Origin: Chitinophagaceae bacterium
Lineage (GTDB): Bacteria > Bacteroidota > Bacteroidia > Chitinophagales > Chitinophagaceae
Assembly: GCA_014379965.1 (NCBI GenBank)
Contig: JACMKU010000082.1
Coordinates: 1-41,508 of the forward strand
Reading direction: 5' to 3'
Length of the DNA: 41,508 nt
In this document: positions 20,682 to 28,891 of the stretch, piece after piece
Position numbering within the stretch: position 1 is the stretch's first letter
Layout of the letters: each line of letters begins with the position of its first letter
Program-made: the position numbers and the translations under genes
The notes under the pieces: model-generated
Database searches by the model: none
Told to the model about the DNA's origin: nothing
Seen by the model: only the letters and a program-made list of their open reading frames with translations

Positions 20682-21671
20682 TCAAACTAAGCCTCGATCC
20701 ACGAGATACTCCGCTATCTGTACCGCGTTCGTCGCCGCTCCCTTTCTCAGATTGTCCGACACGATCCATAAGTTTAATGTGTTTGGTTGACTCTCATCTC
20801 TCCTGAGCCTGCCTACAAATACCTCGTCGGTATTATGTGCTGCCATTGGCATGGGATACTGTTGGTTCGCAGGATCGTCTACTACAACTACACCAGCCGA
20901 TGCCTGCAATATTGATCGTACCTCGGCCATATCGAAGTCCTTATCGAATTCCACGTTGACTGATTCACTATGACCGCCCACAACAGGAATTCTTACGGCA
21001 GTAGCGGTAACACGTATCGAATCATCACGCATGATTTTGCAGGTCTCTTTGACCATCTTCATTTCTTCCTTGGTATAACCATTGTCGAGAAAGACGTCGA
21101 TCTGCGGGATCACGTTGAGGTCGATAGGATATTTATAGGCTTGCTCACCAGCGATGCCCTGCCGCTCATTCAATAACTGCGTAACGGCTTTTACTCCCGT
21201 ACCCGTCACACTCTGGTAGGTGGAGACAACGATACGTTTGATGCCATAACGTTTGTATAGTGGGTTCAACGCAACGACCATCTGAATAGTAGAACAATTC
21301 GGGTTGGCGATGATCTTGTCCTCGCGAGTAAGTATATCTGCGTTTATCTCCGGAACGATCAATGGCTTGTTAGGATCCATTCGCCACGCGGAGGAGTTGT
21401 CGATCACGGTGATGCCAGCTTCCGCGAATTTTGGTGCCCATTCCAGTGATGTGCTACCCCCAGCTGAAAATATAGCTACTGCAGGACGCGCTGCAATGGC
21501 ATCAGTCATGCTAACGATCTTATATTTTCGTCCCTTGAATTCTACTTCCTTACCCACCGATCTTTCTGAAGCGACGGGAATCAATTCAGTAACAGGAAAT
21601 TTTCTTTCATCGAGAACCTGTAACATTTTCGAGCCGACCAGTCCGGTGGCACCAACTACTGCAACTTTCAT
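20682..21671 (-). CDS. asd: Aspartate-semialdehyde dehydrogenase
   Basis: 329 residues, ATG 21669-21671, with an AGGAGG Shine-Dalgarno 4 nt upstream. The N-terminal NADP-binding motif is VVGATGLVGSKM (residues 5-16). The catalytic cysteine is Cys126 in NPNCSTIQM and the substrate-side His is His234 in GGHSESV. The length is as expected for bacterial Asd. It reduces aspartyl phosphate to aspartate semialdehyde, the branch-point precursor of lysine/diaminopimelate, threonine, methionine and isoleucine. No other pathway gene is adjacent, so it is probably a single-gene transcript. It is preceded by an apparent attenuator (see 21745-21863). A family C repeat abuts the stop. Confidence 0.97.
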   Translation of the reverse strand: MKVAVVGATGLVGSKMLQVLDERKFPVTELIPVASERSVGKEVEFKGRKYKIVSMTDAIAARPAVAIFSAGGSTSLEWAPKFAEAGITVIDNSSAWRMDPNKPLIVPEINADILTREDKIIANPNCSTIQMVVALNPLYKRYGIKRIVVSTYQSVTGTGVKAVTQLLNERQGIAGEQAYKYPIDLNVIPQIDVFLDNGYTKEEMKMVKETCKIMRDDSIRVTATAVRIPVVGGHSESVNVEFDKDFDMAEVRSILQASAGVVVVDDPANQQYPMPMAAHNTDEVFVGRLRRDESQPNTLNLWIVSDNLRKGAATNAVQIAEYLVDRGLV

Positions 21672-21675
21672 TTTA

Positions 21676-21681
21676 CCTCCT
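21676..21681 (-). promoter_or_regulatory. Strong Shine-Dalgarno of asd
   Basis: AGGAGG on the minus strand, 4 nt from the asd ATG. Such a full Shine-Dalgarno is unusual for this phylum, where start sites are normally A-rich and lack one. It fixes the asd start. Confidence 0.8.
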
Positions 21682-21744
21682 AGCTTCCCTGTTGGGAAGA
21701 TTTAAGTGTTAATAAATACGCCCAATGACAACATCCGTCCGGGC

Positions 21745-21773
21745 AAATAAAAAGGCCTTCCTAAGGAAGGCCT
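21745..21773 (-). terminator. Intrinsic terminator in the asd leader (attenuator arms 3:4)
   Basis: Minus-strand stem AGGCCTTCC / GGAAGGCCT (21765-21773 with 21753-21761), 9 bp with a 3-nt loop, followed by TTTTATTT. It lies between the promoter and the asd start, with no protein gene on this strand upstream except the 14-codon leader. A terminator here makes sense only as conditional termination of asd. Confidence 0.85.
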
Positions 21774-21817
21774 GCTAAGCGTTTATTGTGTTACATACAA
21801 AATGCAGCAAACCTTCC
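21765..21817 (-). promoter_or_regulatory. Antiterminator of the asd attenuator (arms 2:3)
   Basis: Minus-strand GGAAGGTTTGC (21807-21817) can pair over all 11 positions, two of them G-U, with GCAGGCCTTCC (21765-21775), which contains the 5' arm of the terminator. The two structures are mutually exclusive. Arm 2 starts one base after the leader-peptide stop codon, so a ribosome resting at the stop would mask it and favour termination. A ribosome stalled earlier on Thr or Lys codons would leave it free. A third structure pairs 21841-21848 inside the leader with 21794-21801 (8 bp). Confidence 0.7.
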
Positions 21818-21818
21818 A

Positions 21819-21863
21819 TCAGGAATGTTTCTTTGTGCGCTTTGTATGCTTCATTGTTATCAT
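21819..21863 (-). CDS. asd leader peptide (MITMKHTKRTKKHS)
   Basis: A 14-codon open frame from ATG 21861-21863 to TGA 21819-21821; a second ATG at 21852-21854 would give 11 residues. Ten of 14 residues are Lys (4), Thr (3), Met (2) or Ile (1), all products of the pathway that runs through Asd. It starts about 5 nt after the predicted transcription start. It is too short to be an ordinary protein; the inferred role is a sensor of charged tRNA for Thr and Lys. Confidence 0.65.
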   Translation of the reverse strand: MITMKHTKRTKKHS

Positions 21864-21871
21864 GTCGAGCG

Positions 21872-21903
21872 CAAAAATAGGCCGCCAAGGTTTTTTACCC
21901 AAA
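21872..21903 (-). promoter_or_regulatory. Promoter of the asd leader
   Basis: On the minus strand, TTTG (21900-21903), a 20-nt spacer, then TATTTTTG (21872-21879), a full match to TAnnTTTG. The expected transcript start is near 21868, giving an asd leader of about 200 nt that includes leader peptide, antiterminator and terminator. Confidence 0.7.
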
Positions 21904-21955
21904 TATTTCAGAGAATTTTCTCACAGCTAACATTATCCTCATTGATTTACCTTGA

Positions 21956-23662
21956 ATGAAGATGAAACGCCTCCTCTTCCTCATACTATCGATAATACCA
22001 ACGATAGTTAGCGCGCAGAACAGATATGATGTGGTCATTGATGAGCTGATGGTGGACCCCAGTCCGCAATTAGGTCTTCCGAATGCCGAATGGCTTGAAA
22101 TAAAGAACCGCAGTTCATCACCTATCAATCTGCAGAACTGGAGAATCGTCACGTCCTCCACACAAAGCGGTCTTCTACCTACGTATGTACTAAAACCCGA
22201 TAGCTTTCTCATTATATGCAGTCCTTCTGCTATGTCCTCGCTCGCGGCATTCGGAAGCGTCGTGACTGTAAGCTCTTTTCCCGCGCTAGACAACGACGGG
22301 CAAGTTATCTCTCTGAAAGCTGCAAGTGGAACTACAATACACGCAGTGGGATATAGCTCCGGCTGGTACCGGAATAATCTCAAGAAACAAGGGGGCTGGA
22401 CGCTCGAGATGATCGATACGGATAGGCCTTGTGCCGGCATCAATAACTGGAGAGCCAGCGAAAACCTCAGTGGCGGAACTCCAGGGATCAAGAACTCTGT
22501 CGAGTCTATAAATACAGATAATGCTGGTCCAATCTTCCAACGAACCTTTACAGTCGACGACACAACGATCATACTCGTTTTCGATGAATCGCTCGATAGT
22601 TTAAGAGCCACAAACAGGCAGAACTATTCAATAGACGGGGGCATCATCCTCAAAACGATTCTGCCTCTTGCACCGATGTTTGACCGTGTACGGGTAACTA
22701 CTACTTCTTCTTTAACGGTCAATACTGTCTATGATGTCGCGGTAATGAATGTCGCTGATTGTATGAACAATATTAGCAGTGTGCAGCATGCGAGACTTGG
22801 CTTACCAGGCGATGCAATTGCCGGCCACTGGGTCGTCAATGAGATACTCTTCAACCCGCGAGCAAATACCAACGACTATATAGAATTTTATAATAACGGC
22901 CCGGGTATACTCGATGCTGCCAATCTTTACATTGCAAATCGTAACGCGAACGGAATATTGAGTTCGATAAAAGTGCTAACTGCTGAGCCATTTCTGATTT
23001 TCCCTGGCGATCATATCGTAGTAACGGAGGATCTTGCGAGTCTCCAACTCAATTACCTGGTGAAACATCCAGGCAACGTGATTGAATTTTCATTGCCCTC
23101 CTTTCCCGATGATGAAGGCGCAGTAGTCACGCTTAACAGGAACGGGGAGGTAGTAGACGAAGTAAAATACAAGGACGACTGGCATTTTCAACTGCTTACC
23201 AGCGCCGAGGGAGTAGCATTGGAAAGATTGGACCCTTCACTTCCCTCACAGAATTCTGCAAATTGGCATAGTGCGGCTTCAACGGCAGGCTATGGCACTC
23301 CTACCTATAAAAATTCACAATTGAATCGACTGCCTTCACCATCAATAATGGTTGAAGCGATCCCGAAGGTCTTCTCGCCCGACAACGATGGAATACATGA
23401 TGTCGCAACGCTTCAATATAAAATGGAGCAGCCGGGATATGTGGCGAATGTCATCATCTTCGATGCAGCAGGACGACCCGTTAGAAGGTTAGTCAATAAT
23501 AATATCCTTGGACTCGAAGGATATTGGAACTGGGATGGCCTGGACGATAAAGGCGCGAAGCTCCAATTAGGCCCCTACATCATCTATACGGAAATATTTC
23601 ATACTTCTGGTAAAACGCGGGCGTTCAAGAATACGGTCGTACTTGCGAGGAGATTAAAATAA
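21956..23662 (+). CDS. Secreted protein with two lamin-tail domains and a FlgD-like C-terminal domain
   Basis: 568 residues, ATG 21956 (ATG 21962 possible). Signal peptide about 1-21 (MKMKRLLFLILSIIPTIVSA). Two lamin-tail domains: about 24-125 (DVVIDELMVDPS, EWLEIKNRSSSPINLQNWRI) and about 285-410 (WVVNEILFNP, NDYIEFYNNGPGILDAANLY). Between them is a bacterial Ig-like segment (TIILVFDESLDSLRATNRQNY). The last 100 residues (VFSPDNDGIHDVATLQYKM, GYWNWDGLDDKGAKLQLGPY) resemble FlgD-type Ig or type IX C-terminal domains. The likely location is the cell surface or medium. No catalytic domain was seen, so an adhesive or structural role is only inferred. It is divergent from asd. Confidence 0.88.
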   Translation: MKMKRLLFLILSIIPTIVSAQNRYDVVIDELMVDPSPQLGLPNAEWLEIKNRSSSPINLQNWRIVTSSTQSGLLPTYVLKPDSFLIICSPSAMSSLAAFGSVVTVSSFPALDNDGQVISLKAASGTTIHAVGYSSGWYRNNLKKQGGWTLEMIDTDRPCAGINNWRASENLSGGTPGIKNSVESINTDNAGPIFQRTFTVDDTTIILVFDESLDSLRATNRQNYSIDGGIILKTILPLAPMFDRVRVTTTSSLTVNTVYDVAVMNVADCMNNISSVQHARLGLPGDAIAGHWVVNEILFNPRANTNDYIEFYNNGPGILDAANLYIANRNANGILSSIKVLTAEPFLIFPGDHIVVTEDLASLQLNYLVKHPGNVIEFSLPSFPDDEGAVVTLNRNGEVVDEVKYKDDWHFQLLTSAEGVALERLDPSLPSQNSANWHSAASTAGYGTPTYKNSQLNRLPSPSIMVEAIPKVFSPDNDGIHDVATLQYKMEQPGYVANVIIFDAAGRPVRRLVNNNILGLEGYWNWDGLDDKGAKLQLGPYIIYTEIFHTSGKTRAFKNTVVLARRLK

Positions 23663-23694
23663 AAAACCCGTTGTCCAATAGAGGAACAACGGGT
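23657..23694 (-). terminator. Terminator of the sigma factor/Spy-like operon
   Basis: Inverted repeat ACCCGTTGT (23666-23674) with ACAACGGGT (23686-23694), with further inner CC/GG pairing. On the minus strand it is followed by TTTTTTATTTTA, which overlaps the stop codon of the convergent lamin-tail gene. It lies 23 nt after the stop of the last operon gene. Confidence 0.85.
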
Positions 23695-23717
23695 GGGTAC
23701 CTTAGGTGCAAACACGA

Positions 23718-24113
23718 CTAATTTCCATTTCCTCCGCCACCTGGACGCTGTGGCCTGAGGGAAGGCTGAATCTTTTCTTTCCATTCCTTGAACTGCTCAT
23801 CCGTCAATACTTTCTTCAACTTATCGTCCATGTCTGCTGACATTTTCTGCATTTCGGCGCGCATCGCGTCACGATCCGTAGATCCACTTGCTCTCATTTC
23901 CGCTCTCTTCACGTCCTGGGCACGAAAAGCCCTGGCAAAAATAGAATCTACTTCGGTCTTCTTGGCCTCATCCAATTTAAGTGGTTCCAATTTTTCCATT
24001 GTCATTTTTACACGCTCTTCTACGGTGCGGCGTTGAGGAGGTGCATCCTGTGCGTTGACGGTAATGATACCTGCAAGCATCAGGGAAGCCAGAACCAAAA
24101 TTCTTTTTTTCAT
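23718..24113 (-). CDS. Exported Spy/CpxP-like small protein
   Basis: 131 residues, ATG 24111-24113. Signal peptide about 1-21 (MKKRILVLASLMLAGIITVNA). The mature part is charged and helical (RTVEERVKMTMEKLEPLKLD, SIFARAFRAQDVKRAEMRAS, KKVLTDEQFKEWKEKIQPSL), resembling Spy/CpxP-type periplasmic proteins with a LTxEQ-like motif (LTDEQ). It has a Gly-rich tail (RPGGGGNGN). Last gene of the sigma factor operon, 24 nt after the preceding gene. Inferred role: envelope stress sensing or chaperone activity under the adjacent ECF sigma factor. Confidence 0.75.
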   Translation of the reverse strand: MKKRILVLASLMLAGIITVNAQDAPPQRRTVEERVKMTMEKLEPLKLDEAKKTEVDSIFARAFRAQDVKRAEMRASGSTDRDAMRAEMQKMSADMDDKLKKVLTDEQFKEWKEKIQPSLRPQRPGGGGNGN

Positions 24114-24137
24114 TTATTGTTTTTTAAGGTGGTGAAA

Positions 24138-24653
24138 TTAAGCTGGAGTTTTACTTTTTTCTTTCTCTTTCTTGTGCTGATCGCCACGAGAGGGTTTACT
24201 CATTTTCTTCATCATCTGTTGGATAAGTGAATCGTATTTAGCCAATTGATCCGGGCGGCATAGGGTCCTCACTCTTTTGAAGTGCGCGAAGGCCTGGCGG
24301 TCTACAGCCTCTTGCCTCTCACCTATCAACTCTGCGGTATTGTTAACTGTCGAATCTGAAACATTCTCATCGCTCAACAAACGATATAGACTATCCTTCG
24401 CCTTGCGCACATCTTCAACCATGGGCTTAAATTTCTTCCATTGCTCTTCCCTCAACACTTCATATTGCGCGATCTGGCTATCATCGAATCCTACCTTATT
24501 CTTTAATGCCATTCCAATTCCGGGCTTTTCCTCTCCCTTGCGTTGTGGCTTTGCCGGCTTCTTATTCCAAAGGAAGTAGCCCAATACTGCCAGGTTTGTC
24601 AGCAGTAGGAAAATAATGATGAAGACTAGTGATCTTTTATTAGTGGTACTCAT
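24138..24653 (-). CDS. Membrane-anchored Spy/CpxP-like protein
   Basis: 171 residues, ATG 24651-24653, directly adjacent to the stop of the preceding gene (0 nt), so probably translationally coupled. One N-terminal membrane segment (about 8-29, LVFIIIFLLLTNLAVLGYFL), then a helical, charged periplasmic domain (FDDSQIAQYEVLREEQWKKF, VRTLCRPDQLAKYDSLIQQM) with the spacing of CpxP/ZraP-like heavy-metal-sensor proteins. A Lys/Glu-rich C-terminal tail. It likely works with the ECF sigma and anti-sigma pair; the signal is unknown. Confidence 0.75.
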   Translation of the reverse strand: MSTTNKRSLVFIIIFLLLTNLAVLGYFLWNKKPAKPQRKGEEKPGIGMALKNKVGFDDSQIAQYEVLREEQWKKFKPMVEDVRKAKDSLYRLLSDENVSDSTVNNTAELIGERQEAVDRQAFAHFKRVRTLCRPDQLAKYDSLIQQMMKKMSKPSRGDQHKKEKEKSKTPA

Positions 24654-24998
24654 TTAGGGTTCGAGGTTTTCATAATCAAAACTATTGGCGGCAGTCAGCA
24701 TGTTTTCTTCTTCGGCCAACTGGCCGTTCTGAAAACTGATTGGCCCGGAAGTGGTGGATTCGGGCACTTTCTCTAGTAATATAAATGCATTCAGACCAAG
24801 AATTAGAACCAATCCGGCAAAGGCAACAACGGGGCGGCTGAGAAACCGACCTGTCTTCTCCCATACATTACTTTCCTCCCTTTCCAGCCTTGCTTTGACA
24901 CGGGTTAAAAACCAGGGGGATGCCTCAGCACGTTGAATTCCGTCAAGACTTTCAAGCGCCTCACTTACTCTTTTATCTATATCCTGATGTCTGTTCAT
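24654..24998 (-). CDS. Probable anti-sigma factor (single-pass membrane protein)
   Basis: 114 residues, ATG 24996-24998, 39 nt after the sigma factor stop. About 60 cytoplasmic residues (RVSEALESLDGIQRAEASPW), one membrane helix (about 53-72, PVVAFAGLVLILGLNAFILL) and a short acidic periplasmic tail. No zinc-binding ZAS motif was seen, so the anti-sigma call rests on topology and position after an ECF sigma gene. The pattern is common in Bacteroidota sigma factor operons with Spy-like proteins. Confidence 0.65.
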   Translation of the reverse strand: MNRHQDIDKRVSEALESLDGIQRAEASPWFLTRVKARLEREESNVWEKTGRFLSRPVVAFAGLVLILGLNAFILLEKVPESTTSGPISFQNGQLAEEENMLTAANSFDYENLEP

Positions 24999-25037
24999 AA
25001 TCTAAAATTTAGACGTTTGAAGGGGGTAAAACTTGTG

Positions 25038-25610
25038 CTATTTCCTGCTATTATAATAATCTTCCAGCTTTTTCTTTAAATTATTTTTGGCCCTGTGCAT
25101 AAGCGATTCCACCGAGGAAACACTGCTATTCATTACCTCGCTTACCTCCTGGTAGCTGAGCCCTTCGACCTTATTTAAAGTGAAAGCGATTCGTTGATTT
25201 TCAGGCAGATCGGAGATTGCCCGAAATAATACCGATGCATTTTCCTTGTTGTCTAATACGACGCCGGGATGGTGAAAATCGGGAGGGTTGACCAGTACTT
25301 CATTCTGTTCCCCGAAAATACTTTTAACAAAGCCAAACCGCTTTTTGCGTTTCTTTTTACGCTCGTGGTCGAGGGATTTGGTGACAGTGATCCGGTATAG
25401 CCAGGTGCTGAATTTGGATTCCCCCTTGAAGGCATGGATGGACTGATACACCTGGACGAATACTTCCTGGGCGATATCTTCTGCATCCTCAGCACTTTGT
25501 ACTATGCCCAAGGCCGTGTTGTAGACCATATTCTGCCAAGTCTCAACAATGGTCTTGAAAGCGGTTTCATCGCCTTGTTTCAGTTGTTCTACTAAGGTCC
25601 TTTCATCCAA
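25038..25610 (-). CDS. ECF-type RNA polymerase sigma factor
   Basis: 190 residues. The start is TTG 25608-25610: no in-frame ATG exists between the upstream in-frame stop and the first conserved residues (LVEQLKQGDETAFKTIVETW). Region 2 spans about 10-90 (AEDAEDIAQEVFVQVYQSIH, STWLYRITVTKSLDHERKKK). Region 4 spans about 130-185 with a helix-turn-helix (LPENQRIAFTLNKVEGLSYQ, SSVESLMHRAKNNLKKKLED). The basic linker is followed by an unusual insertion (FVKSIFGEQNEVLVNPP). It heads an operon with a probable anti-sigma factor and two Spy-like proteins, so it likely responds to envelope stress. A family B repeat lies just upstream. Confidence 0.93.
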   Translation of the reverse strand: MDERTLVEQLKQGDETAFKTIVETWQNMVYNTALGIVQSAEDAEDIAQEVFVQVYQSIHAFKGESKFSTWLYRITVTKSLDHERKKKRKKRFGFVKSIFGEQNEVLVNPPDFHHPGVVLDNKENASVLFRAISDLPENQRIAFTLNKVEGLSYQEVSEVMNSSVSSVESLMHRAKNNLKKKLEDYYNSRK

Positions 25611-25660
25611 TCGCCGTGAATTTTGCTTTGGACGATATTACGCAAAAAATCCTTTGGACA

Positions 25661-25798
25661 GTGAAGTAGTGAGTGGTCAGTTGTCAATGGTGAGTGGGTC
25701 GTTTAGGTTCAACCGTTCCCTAGTGAATAGCAATTGCAAGTGTAAACGACCCACTCACCATTGACCACTCACCATTCACCACTGACCATTCACTACTT
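25661..25798. repeat. Intergenic inverted repeat, family B copy 1 (GGTGAGT/GGTCAAT heptamers)
   Basis: The inner 23 bp of each arm match perfectly (left 25683-25705 against right 25743-25765); outward the arms keep the heptamer pattern but differ by about two units, the right arm being longer. It sits between the ECF sigma gene and the beta-barrel receptor gene, ending 4 nt from the receptor stop codon. A related copy is at 38249-38342. Confidence 0.88.
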
Positions 25799-25802
25799 TC
25801 GA

Positions 25803-28697
25803 TCAGAAGTTACCCGGCGTTCTATCCCTTCTCTGTGGAGCCGCAGGCGGCTTTCCAAAGTTCCGGAGGCTGTAGGTAAACGTTAGCATGAAGTATTGCT
25901 GAAGCACGCGACTCTGTGAATCCAGTATGTATGCTGAGGTCACTTCGCGAATAATACTTTGGTTTTGCTTTAGCAGGTCGAATACCGACAGTTTCAACTC
26001 GGCTTGTTTCTTCTTCAGGAACTTCTTACCAACGGCCGCATTCCACAACCAGAAGCTCTGATTGAATCCATCACTAAGACCTGAATATGTCTGGTTATTA
26101 ATATCGTTCTGAACGAACCAGCCACTCTTCGATAGTATATTAAATTGCAATCCTGCTATCTGCGTAATGTATTTGTCGGCTTCTGCATCACTCTGTGCGG
26201 TACTCTTGGCCGTATTGAAGTTGGCATTGTAGGATAAATTAAAATCCACGAACTCGCTGATGTTGCTCGCCACTACTATCCCTGTATTGAAAGTGTAATT
26301 GTTGGTCATGCTCTCGACGTTATTAATCAACGCCGGAAACTTCGTATAGGAGAAACCCGTACTCAGGTTTACGTTCGACTTGATGAACTTCACTGGTTGG
26401 CTGAACGTAAAGAATGAACGGAAGCTCTTATACCCGTCGAGGTTTACTGGCTTTATTAACTGCGAACCTTTCTTCAAGATAACGTCAGGACTTCCCTGCT
26501 GAATCACTGAATCTCCCGTCCTTGCGATGAACGTTGCATTGGAAATATAGTCCTGTTGAGCCTGCAGGAAAATGTTAGCAAAGAAACTCTGGCCTTTCTG
26601 TGTGTTCGTAAAAGTGTAACGACCAGAGAGGAAGTGATTGTATGATTGCTTCAGGTTAGGATTACCTACGCTCATCCTGACTTGGTTACTTTGATTAACG
26701 ACATCCTGCAACTGAGTTACACTCGGGAAATTGGTATTGGCCCTGTAAAAGAAGTTCACGCTAGACTTGGCAGATATCTTCTTCCTCCATTGGAGGTTTG
26801 GAAGAATATTCGTAAAAGTCTGATCGACGTTTGATACGGTTGGAAAAATCCTGTCGCTCTGCAACTGTGAATGCTGAAGGCTTACACCTACCGAGAATTG
26901 GTTATCCCTGCTATTGCCCAGGCGATAAGTAACTCCGCCATTGTGAGTGATCGTAGTATTGTCAAACTTATTCGACAAGGAAGAAACGAACTCGGAATAC
27001 TTTCCATTTAGCTCGTCGAACAGCATGGTCTGCTGGTCAGCTTTGTTTTTTGAATAGCTGGGAGAATAGTTGAATTGTAACTGGCTCTTCGTAGTGAGTG
27101 GCTCAGTATATGAAACGTTTCCCGACAGGGTATATCCACTTGTAGGATTATCGGTGAATTGATTTTGAAGTGAATCACTGACCAAGACATTGTTCTCTAA
27201 GAACCGGTAGTGCGATATTGAATAAGTCTCGCCATCATTCTTATTGAAAGAGGTATTGAAGTTTATAGAAAAAGTCCTTCCTCTCTTCTTGAAGGAGTGA
27301 CGGTAAAGAATATTATTCCTCAGATTATATCCTGTCCTGAATACATCGCGGTCGCTGGTAGATGTGTTAACCGTATCATTCGTCCCATATAAAGAATTCT
27401 CGGAAGACATCGACTGGCTCCGATTATTCTGGAAATTCAGGCTAGGACTGATGATTAGTGAATTGCTTGAATCCAGTTTATACTCTAATCGAAGGTTGAT
27501 CCTATGATTATAGTTATTACTTCTTGAAGCGCTTTTTTGATTAGTGAAATAGTTTTCCGCAGGTATCTCTTCTCTCGAAGAGAAGTCATTCACATTATTG
27601 CTATTGTTGAAGAAGTAGCTACCCTGTATTTCTGCTTTCTTGCCCCATTTGTCGGAGAAATTGAGTCCAACTGCATTGGTCGTGCTGATCCCGCTCTGTT
27701 GTCCCACAGTGAAGTTCTCACTTCCACCGAATCCACCACCTCCGCCACCAGGGCCGCCTCTTCCAGAGCCGCCTCCACGATTACCTCCGCCGCCAAAGTT
27801 CCCGCCACCACGATTGTTGTTGCCACTGCTTGTCACCCCAAGCAGATCCTGGGATGCGAAGTTCTGGAGGTTGATGTTATTGAAATTCCCCACGAGTGAA
27901 AGTCTGCGATCTCCTTTGAAGAAACTAACGTTTCCCCCTGCGGAATATCTTTCGTCTGTGCCGGCGCCGGCATATATCCTACCGAATTGACCGTTCTTAA
28001 TGCCGGATTTGGTAACGATATTGATGGCCTTCTGGGAATTACCATCGTCAAAGCCGGTAAACTGCGCCTGGTCACTCAAACGATCAAACACCTGGATCTT
28101 ATCTACGATCTCAGATGGAAGGTTGCGTAGTGCGGCTGTTGCATCATCTCCGAAGAATTCACGACCATCGATGGTCACCTTACGGACCTGCTCGCCCTGC
28201 GCCGTCACGGTGCCATCTTTGTCAACCGTAATGCCAGGCATTTTCTTGATGAGATCCTCTGTGGTCGCATCCGGGTTGACCTTATACTGGCTTGCATTAT
28301 ATTGAGTGGTATCGCCTTTTTGTTGTGTCGGCGGGGTTTTTGTGACAACTGTCACACCCCCAAGCTGCTTGGTTTCCTTTGGTACAAAAAGGGTCCCGAG
28401 TTCGGTAACAGGCATGGAATCGCTGGTTGCGACTATCTGCTTGAAGTTTTCGTAACTGACATAACTTACCTCGAGGAAGAACGAATCAACCGGTAGGCCA
28501 TCGAACCTGAATACTCCGGAACTATCGGCGAGCCGTTTAAACTGTGTGGTAGAATCTTTCAGGCTGGTTAGGGTGAGTGTCGCCCCGGCGAGAGGCCGAT
28601 TGTCTACAAGATCCAGTAATTTTCCTTTAATACTTTGAGAGTGAGAGGCGAGGCATGACCCTATCATCATAACTACTAACAGCCGAAAGTGCTTCAT
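25803..28697 (-). CDS. Outer-membrane beta-barrel receptor with carboxypeptidase-like and plug domains
   Basis: About 964 residues from ATG 28695-28697 (ATG 28706 adds three). The frame is open to a more upstream start, but only these give a proper signal peptide (MKHFRLLVVMMIGSCLASHS). Residues about 22-105 form a CarboxypepD_reg-like domain (IKGKLLDLVDNRPLAGATL). About 125-245 is a TonB-receptor plug (TTEDLIKKMPGITVDKDGTV, VRKVTIDGREFFGDDATAAL, KAINIVTKSGIKNGQFGRIY). A very Gly-rich stretch follows (about 285-325), then the barrel of the OMP_b-brl_3 type. No SusD gene is adjacent. Substrate unknown; the family includes receptors for siderophores, peptides or proteins. Confidence 0.9.
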   Translation of the reverse strand: MKHFRLLVVMMIGSCLASHSQSIKGKLLDLVDNRPLAGATLTLTSLKDSTTQFKRLADSSGVFRFDGLPVDSFFLEVSYVSYENFKQIVATSDSMPVTELGTLFVPKETKQLGGVTVVTKTPPTQQKGDTTQYNASQYKVNPDATTEDLIKKMPGITVDKDGTVTAQGEQVRKVTIDGREFFGDDATAALRNLPSEIVDKIQVFDRLSDQAQFTGFDDGNSQKAINIVTKSGIKNGQFGRIYAGAGTDERYSAGGNVSFFKGDRRLSLVGNFNNINLQNFASQDLLGVTSSGNNNRGGGNFGGGGNRGGGSGRGGPGGGGGGFGGSENFTVGQQSGISTTNAVGLNFSDKWGKKAEIQGSYFFNNSNNVNDFSSREEIPAENYFTNQKSASRSNNYNHRINLRLEYKLDSSNSLIISPSLNFQNNRSQSMSSENSLYGTNDTVNTSTSDRDVFRTGYNLRNNILYRHSFKKRGRTFSINFNTSFNKNDGETYSISHYRFLENNVLVSDSLQNQFTDNPTSGYTLSGNVSYTEPLTTKSQLQFNYSPSYSKNKADQQTMLFDELNGKYSEFVSSLSNKFDNTTITHNGGVTYRLGNSRDNQFSVGVSLQHSQLQSDRIFPTVSNVDQTFTNILPNLQWRKKISAKSSVNFFYRANTNFPSVTQLQDVVNQSNQVRMSVGNPNLKQSYNHFLSGRYTFTNTQKGQSFFANIFLQAQQDYISNATFIARTGDSVIQQGSPDVILKKGSQLIKPVNLDGYKSFRSFFTFSQPVKFIKSNVNLSTGFSYTKFPALINNVESMTNNYTFNTGIVVASNISEFVDFNLSYNANFNTAKSTAQSDAEADKYITQIAGLQFNILSKSGWFVQNDINNQTYSGLSDGFNQSFWLWNAAVGKKFLKKKQAELKLSVFDLLKQNQSIIREVTSAYILDSQSRVLQQYFMLTFTYSLRNFGKPPAAPQRRDRTPGNF

Positions 28698-28891
28698 AAA
28701 ATTCATTATTTCATCGAATAAGACGCTTAAACCGGGGACAACCTTCGGAAAAAAGCCTGTAATGCTTAATATGACCTTACCCGTGCCGCTAGCTACAGAA
28801 AGCCTGCCGGAAAAAATAAGGAATATCTGGCCCAGTATTTTCATTTGACCGAACTCGAGTATCTTGCACGTCCTTAATAATTTAAAGCAAT

